This document shows positions 59,842 through 64,000 of a DNA stretch of 64,000 nucleotides, piece after piece. The notes below the pieces were generated by a model that saw only the letters and a list, made by a program, of their open reading frames with translations, was not told the DNA's origin and ran no database searches. A program made the translations under genes and the position numbers. The stretch comes from Nitrosospira sp. Nsp2. GTDB taxonomy: Bacteria > Pseudomonadota > Gammaproteobacteria > Burkholderiales > Nitrosomonadaceae. Location of the stretch: the NCBI RefSeq assembly GCF_003050965.1, contig NZ_QAOU01000001.1, positions 372,001-436,000 of the forward strand, read 5' to 3'. Numbering within the stretch: position 1 is the stretch's first letter; each line of letters starts with the position of its first letter.

Positions 59842-60408
59842 ATGGGTATTATTAACTCAGCATTAAATCTTAGGTTTGAGCACGACAAGAATGACAAGCA
59901 TGACGGGAAGGGCAAGGACGAGAAGGACTGGAAGGACAAGCACGACGACAAGAACGACAAGCATGGCAAGAATGAGCACGACAAGGATTGTAAGGACAAG
60001 GACGGGAAAGACAAGCACGACAGGAAGGATGATCACGGCAGGAAGGATGATCACGGCAGGAAGGATGATCACGACAGGAACGACAAGCACGACAAGCATG
60101 GCAAGAATGAGCACGACAAGAACGACAAGCACGACAGGAAGGATGATCACGACAGGAACGACAGGAACGACAGGAACGACAGGAACGACAGGAACGACAG
60201 GAACGACAAGCATGATGACAAAGGGGACCATGGCGATCATGGCCGCTGGGCTGCCGGAAGCGGCCACGAGGATGATTACTTCCCCGACCACGCCCACACC
60301 GACGGCTGCTCGTACGGTGGCGATGGCAAGGGATGGCACGATGCCCCGGTGGCGACACTGGTTGGCACTCCCGACCTCGGGGTCAGTGATGGTTTTCTGG
60401 GTGCCTAG
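59842..60408 (+). CDS. Asp/Lys/His-rich low-complexity repeat protein (188 aa)
   Basis: After a short start (MGIINSALNLRFEHDK) the protein to about residue 130 consists almost only of D, K, H, N, R and G in short units: NDKHD, KDDHGRK (three times in a row) and DRN (at least six times in a row, coded by tandem GACAGGAAC). The last 55 residues are ordinary sequence (RWAAGSGHEDDYFPDHAHTD, GTPDLGVSDGFLGA) and His-rich. There is no signal peptide. A GGGAGG ribosome binding site and a terminator after the gene argue that it is expressed. The composition suggests metal or polyanion binding, possibly a disordered stress protein; that is inference. The long open frame on the opposite strand is a by-product of the repeats. 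Confidence 0.65.
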   Translation: MGIINSALNLRFEHDKNDKHDGKGKDEKDWKDKHDDKNDKHGKNEHDKDCKDKDGKDKHDRKDDHGRKDDHGRKDDHDRNDKHDKHGKNEHDKNDKHDRKDDHDRNDRNDRNDRNDRNDRNDKHDDKGDHGDHGRWAAGSGHEDDYFPDHAHTDGCSYGGDGKGWHDAPVATLVGTPDLGVSDGFLGA

Positions 60409-60467
60409 CGCGGACGATTGCTGATGGCGCTTTGTGCCTGAGCTAAATCGAGTGTAATAGCCCTACA

Positions 60468-60501
60468 AACGCCTACGGAGAAATCCGTGGGCGTTTTTTT
60501 A
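60468..60501 (+). terminator. Rho-independent terminator
   Basis: AACGCCTACGG (60468-60478) pairs with CCGTGGGCGTT (60485-60495), one mismatch, followed by a run of T. It ends the transcript of the Asp/Lys/His-rich protein gene. Confidence 0.85.
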
Positions 60502-61088
60502 TAATTTATATGGAGGGATTCGTCTGGGTCTGGAATTGGGGGAGCTGCCTCCCACGGCAAGGAAGAGTTGGTCGACGGTTGCCATGCTCGGGTGCCAGTC
60601 AGGCATGTGGCAGGTGGAAGTTCAGTAGATTAATCATTATCTGCCTTCTTTTGGGGATTGGGATAAGGAAGGGGTACTCTCAGACGGGAAATCATTCGTG
60701 GGACACAGATGGAATACTTGCGGCATTTTTTCAAGGATTACTCGGCCCGCTTACCGGTACAGAATATAAGCGACGCAATATAAGCGGTGGTATATGATGA
60801 AACCCACTGAAGCTGGCGAAGGAGTGCTACCCTATGACTCATGGGCAGAGTCATCCGTTAGGGATAGGTGATATCAAAGGCGCTGGTAATTTTTGGTAGA
60901 ATGTTGCTGTCGCGAACGACCAATGGGATACGCCAGGAACGCGCTTTGAATAAGCCGGGTTAGCGAGGTTTTATGGGCAGCACATCGGTGCGCGTTTGTT
61001 GAGTTCTCTGGGTTAAGTACGCAAACGAACGGAACGATTTTGCGTCAGGTGTACCATTTGAAGCTATCTTGATTAAACGAGGTGCCCC
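60502..61088. other. Intergenic stretch
   Basis: A 95-codon frame at 60510-60797 has no clear ribosome binding site and an implausible composition. A small palindrome ATGACTC…GAGTCAT lies at 60834-60854. I see nothing else in it. Confidence 0.5.
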
Positions 61089-62054
61089 TTGAAACACCCT
61101 TCCATTTCAGTTAACAATATAGTTAACAGTTCCCGGTTGATCTTGCTTGCCGGTCTGATCAGTGGAATAGCTGGTGTCGTCCATGCTCAAATTCCCGGAC
61201 CCGGACAGTTTGGGGGTATGGGTCAAGGCGGGGCGCCAACAGGGATGCGCCCCTCGGACTTGAGAAATGCTCCCCCCGAAGAAAGACACCGGGGACAACC
61301 ACAACAAGGCGGGACCCCCGCAGGGCTGATTCCGACCGACCCGAGAAATGTTCCCCTGGACCAGAGAGAGACGCCAGCGGGCGCAATATCGGGGCAGACG
61401 CTCGACAACCGTAATGTCCCCCTGGGCCAAAGAGATTCACGAGGCGGCGCAATGACGGGACAATACCCGACCGACCCAAGAATGGCACCCTCCGGCCAGA
61501 ATCCGGCATACGGCGGCGCAACGCCTGGTCAGTACCCCGGGGACTTGAAAAACACCTTGGGCCAGAGACGTACCGCGGCCGACGCGAAAAAGACACCCCC
61601 GGGCCAGAAACGCACGTACGGCAGCGCAACGTCAGGAAAGGCGCGACCCGAGTCCAAAGACGCATCCGGCAGCCAAACTCGCACGTCCGGCAGCGCAACG
61701 AGGGGGAAGGCGGCGGCTGACTCTGAATATACGTACACCGACCAAAGCCGTGGATACGGCGACACGACGGCTGGGCAGGGTAAATCCGCCGTTAAGGACT
61801 CGACCTCTGGCGAAGGACGGGAAGCCGGGCGCGCCGCCAAGGGCAAGGCGCCAGCGGTCGCAAGGGAGACATCCGCGGACGAAAGACAAACCAACGCGCA
61901 GGGAAGCGCTCCAGTGGACCCAAAGAGAGAGCGCCCTGCCGATTCAACAGGCGCGCTGCCACCCCACTCGACCGGCGATGCCGCTTCCATGCCAGTCAAA
62001 CCGGGTAAAAAAGAGTTCCCAAAAGACCCTTATGAAGGAATTAAGCTGAAATGA
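61089..62054 (+). CDS. Secreted Gly/Pro/Gln/Arg-rich repeat protein (321 aa)
   Basis: Starts at TTG 61089 behind GAGGTG. A signal peptide (SRLILLAGLISGIAGVVHA, cleavage before QIPGPGQ) sends it to the periplasm or outside. The mature part is made of imperfect repeats of about 22-30 residues with the theme G-Q-x-x-x-D-x-R-N-x-P-x-x-Q-R (for example TDPRNVPLDQRETPAGAISG, LDNRNVPLGQRDSRGGAMTG). Later repeats have the theme GQ.R.YGSAT.GKA. It is almost certainly disordered. The end, KEFPKDPYEGIKLK, is distinct. A segment of this gene (61671-61820) is partly duplicated in non-coding DNA downstream (62396-62545). Function unknown. Confidence 0.65.
   Translation: MKHPSISVNNIVNSSRLILLAGLISGIAGVVHAQIPGPGQFGGMGQGGAPTGMRPSDLRNAPPEERHRGQPQQGGTPAGLIPTDPRNVPLDQRETPAGAISGQTLDNRNVPLGQRDSRGGAMTGQYPTDPRMAPSGQNPAYGGATPGQYPGDLKNTLGQRRTAADAKKTPPGQKRTYGSATSGKARPESKDASGSQTRTSGSATRGKAAADSEYTYTDQSRGYGDTTAGQGKSAVKDSTSGEGREAGRAAKGKAPAVARETSADERQTNAQGSAPVDPKRERPADSTGALPPHSTGDAASMPVKPGKKEFPKDPYEGIKLK
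61671..61820 (+). repeat. Duplicated segment A, source copy within the repeat-protein gene
   Basis: This segment, from AGCCAAACTCGCACGTCCGG to the ACTCGACCTCTGGCGAAGG region, reappears with many point changes and small indels at 62396-62545. Both hold ATACGTACAC-GACCAAAGCCG and GGGCAG…AATCCGCCG/CATCCGCCG. Confidence 0.7.
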
Positions 62055-62287
62055 GAAAACCAGGCGTGGATGGCGGACGGTTGGGGGCCGCGGCATGGCA
62101 CAATTTTTTACTTGATGCCGACCATGCCTTCCCAAAGAGCTCAGGATCATTACTTCCGCCGAAAAATCCTGACCTGTTATTCCTTGATCGGTTAAACAAG
62201 GGCGGTTGCCTAAGGGATTTGTCACGATGTGGCCCGGTGTTTGCCGGGTCCGAGCCCGAAACCTCTGCCCAGTTCGGCAGGGCTGTA

Positions 62288-62398
62288 CCGCTCAGGCAGA
62301 TTCTCCTCTCACCATAGAGCGACTGTCGTCGGCCATCAACCGGCCAAAGAAATGCTGGAAGATGATATCCCTTCGTAGCATCGCGCGCGCATAGGCCA
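62288..62398. repeat. Duplicated segment B', decayed copy
   Basis: GGCAGATTCTCCTCTCACCA followed by the stretch with GGCCAAAGAAATGCTGGAAGATG matches 62852-62957, with about a dozen differences. On the minus strand it reads RRDIIFQHFFGRLMADDSRS, the C-terminus of the gene at 62857-63240. Confidence 0.75.
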
Positions 62399-62545
62399 GC
62401 CAAACTCGCACATCCGGCTAGCCGCAACGAGGGGTAAGGCGGCGGCTGGCTCAGGATATACGTACACAGACCAAAGCCGCGCATACGGCGACGCAACGGC
62501 CGGGCAGCAGCCATCCGCCGCTAACAACTCGACCTCTGGCGAAAG
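62396..62545 (+). repeat. Duplicated segment A', decayed copy
   Basis: Starts where B' ends. It matches 61671-61820 but has a TAG and frame-breaking indels, so it no longer codes. Confidence 0.7.
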
Positions 62546-62851
62546 CCGATCCTGCGGCCCAAGTATTTCGGGGAGCCCGGTGAAAAACGTGTAGGGCGTG
62601 GCGGCTGAACACGTCAACAAACGGCAACGTCGTCATGCCCGACCATCACGTTCCCGACGAACACCAGGATACCGCTTCCGTCTAAAAATCCTGGCGGGAT
62701 TTAAAGCAAAGGTATTTGATTAAGACATGGGCCCGACGTTACAACGCCCAGTCAGGATGACTTTTTGCCCAGCTGGCATCCTGTTTTACCAGCAAATGTC
62801 ATTCCATTCCAATACACCCAGTCGGGCCGATTCAGGCGACCCGGCTTCCTG

Positions 62852-62957
62852 TATGCTCAGGCAGATTCTCCTCTCACCAGAGAGAGACTGTCGTCAGCGA
62901 TCAAGCGGCCAAAGAAATGCTGGAAGATGGTATCCCTACGTAGCACTGCGCGCGCAT
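62852..62957. repeat. Duplicated segment B, source copy
   Basis: The 3' end of the minus-strand gene at 62857-63240; its decayed copy is at 62288-62398. Confidence 0.75.
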
Positions 62958-63240
62958 CTACCATTAGACGCAACCGTCCGCTTTCGAGCCGTAAAAGCTT
63001 CACATAATTGGGAAATATATGGTGCGCAGGCACCGCGACCCCGTTGCCCGGTTCAACGGGATAGATGACCCATTCCGGGACCAGCCCCGATTCGCGTATG
63101 GTGGTTTCCGATTCTTCGAAAACGTACGCTGTAATACCCATCGCGGCGCTTCTCCAGCATTCGACTGGTACAAGCGGCTGCTCTGCTTGAGAGTTGGAGC
63201 CTGATATTTCCATGGATTCGCGCTTGGGTTTGGCTTTCAT
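62857..63240 (-). CDS. Hypothetical protein (127 aa)
   Basis: Starts at ATG 63240 with AGAGGAAG in front. The N-terminus is polar (MKAKPKRESMEISGSNSQAE). The centre has WRSAAMGITAYVFEESETTI and VPEWVIYPVEPGNGVAVPAH, and the C-terminus RLRLMVDARAVLRRDTIFQH and FFGRLIADDSLSLVRG. No signal peptide or membrane segment. I do not recognise the family. A decayed duplicate of its 3' end exists at 62288-62398 and still resembles the protein sequence, which supports this reading frame as the real one. Confidence 0.6.
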   Translation of the reverse strand: MKAKPKRESMEISGSNSQAEQPLVPVECWRSAAMGITAYVFEESETTIRESGLVPEWVIYPVEPGNGVAVPAHHIFPNYVKLLRLESGRLRLMVDARAVLRRDTIFQHFFGRLIADDSLSLVRGESA

Positions 63241-63810
63241 AACTTCCTCTGAAGATGATCACATTATGCCCGCCCGTTTTCCCTCATCCAGCAGGCCATT
63301 CGGGCTTATTTTGTTTTCCTACCAGATATGAATCCGTCAATCGAACGTTCGCCTGTAGGGGCTTATCATTTGTACAGATAAAAACAGATGGAACAGATGT
63401 TCTGCTTGGCATCCCGCCCGCCTCGACGCCCCTCCGCCTGCTTGAAACGCTTGCGCCCCTTCGTACGTTGTGCCCGCAATTTTGCAAAATATCCGAGTGC
63501 TCTTTTTTGCTCGGTGGCGCCTGTCTACGATTCCATATTACGCGTTCCGAGGACTTTGCCCATTGGACCAAAGTACAACCGCGCCCGGAAGGTGGAAGAG
63601 GGCGACCGGACAGACTCTTCGGGTCGGGCTCTGGAAGGCCAAGCCATCGGGTGCGCCGCTATCCAAACGCCGCCGCCAAAAACGACCGGGCGTATTTTAA
63701 CTCTTGCATTCCCATTTAGTAAGCATCCTCGCGTTGGGCAATAGCGAGGGAGCTCTGTATGGTCCAGCAGAAGATGAGTTCTGCATGCGGCGAGTGCTTT
63801 TTTATTGTTA
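63241..63810. other. Intergenic stretch
   Basis: Several overlapping frames of 75-155 codons on both strands (for example 63255-63719 plus, 63388-63744 plus, 63284-63571 minus) compete with each other. None has a good ribosome binding site or a recognisable motif. Confidence 0.45.
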
Positions 63811-64000
63811 TCACGTGGGTAAGCGGTGTGCTGTATAAAAAGCGCCAGTAATGGAACCTTCCTTGTTTTCCTCATGGTATTCATGCCACCAGCGCGCCGC
63901 CTGCCAGATCGCTTCCGGGCAGCTGGCGCGGCTTTCCAGGCCCGGGGTTAGGTCGAATCCCGCGGCGCCCGCCACGGTCTCCAGCATCGCCGCGGACGGC
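63811..64000 (-). CDS. C-terminal end of a gene entering from the right edge
   Basis: The minus strand is open from the window edge to a TGA at 63813-63811, coding about 62 residues: AMLETVAGAAGFDLTPGLES, then CPEAIWQAARWWHEYHEENK and GAFYTAHRLPT. Codon use is GC-rich at third positions, like the chromosomal galactose genes. The family is not recognised from this tail, and the rest lies outside the window. Confidence 0.5.
   Translation of the reverse strand, partial: PSAAMLETVAGAAGFDLTPGLESRASCPEAIWQAARWWHEYHEENKEGSITGAFYTAHRLPT

Larger units (their letters stand above)
62055..62856. other. Non-coding stretch built of decayed duplications
   Basis: Contains degenerate copies of two neighbouring genes: segment B' (62288-62398, from the gene at 62857-63240) joined to segment A' (62396-62545, from the gene at 61089-62054). 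No intact gene is seen. Confidence 0.6.

Noticed and set aside
59863-60358. Long minus-strand frames opposite the Asp/Lys/His-rich gene (VVPVVPVV-type and CRSCRSC-type proteins)
   Set aside because: They are by-products of the tandem DNA repeats; they have no ribosome binding site, and the plus-strand gene has start and terminator signals.

Overview
The window looks like the chromosome of a betaproteobacterium. A Nitrosospira-type ammonia oxidiser is my best guess, from the mix of LigD, KGG-repeat, BON, NPYG-repeat and Crp/Fnr-like genes and a moderate-to-high GC content. That placement is an inference and not shown by any marker gene.

Layout. (1) 1-5904 is host chromosome: a cut-off cyclic-nucleotide-binding protein, a small hypothetical, a galactose operon (GH2 glycosidase, galT, galK) with an operator-like dyad upstream, and the broken start of a zinc alcohol dehydrogenase gene. 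(2) A tRNA-Arg(ACG) gene at 5905-5981 is the integration site of a ~52.9 kb island. The last 46 bp of the tRNA recur at 58819-58864, with a tyrosine integrase gene next to that copy. (3) 58865-64000 is host chromosome again: low-complexity and repeat-rich proteins, degenerate duplications, and the end of a gene running off the right edge.

Inside the island. 6.9-11.5 kb is a satellite-like replication module (AlpA-type regulator, small ORF, TOPRIM/DUF927 primase-helicase, orphan terminase small subunit). 11.5-24.9 kb is accessory DNA with much decay: a truncated group II intron lying in an SRAP gene, an antitoxin remnant, envelope genes (glycine-zipper, phospholipase D, BON lipoprotein), a serine resolvase, a Crp/Fnr regulator, a KGG-repeat stress protein, HU and a broken ligD. 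24.9-32.6 kb carries signalling genes (GGDEF, PAS-GGDEF-EAL, hybrid histidine kinase, plus remnants). 33-57 kb is a defence block.

The most interesting locus is the tightly packed minus-strand operon at 33021-50747. In transcription order it encodes an SNF2 helicase (DISARM DrmD-like), a 1693-aa Eco57I-type adenine methyltransferase, a DUF3883 protein, a 2142-aa YprA-type helicase fused to DUF1998 and to a possible PD-(D/E)XK nuclease, and a UvrD-like helicase whose N-terminus resembles a RelE/ParE toxin fold. It shares parts with DISARM (drmD, drmMI, drmA, drmB) and Druantia (DruE), but in a different architecture: drmA and drmB are fused and no drmC (PLD) is present. It is followed on the other strand by an McrBC pair with an EVE-like segment in McrB and by a T5orf172-Sel1 gene.

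The island's ends are well preserved. Both carry paired TGGGTAAAC repeats with the same 12-bp spacing, which are good candidates for integrase arm sites. The island also supplies a new terminator for the tRNA, while what looks like the tRNA's original terminator now lies ~53 kb away beyond attR. In an excised circle the integrase gene and the AlpA gene would point away from each other across attP.
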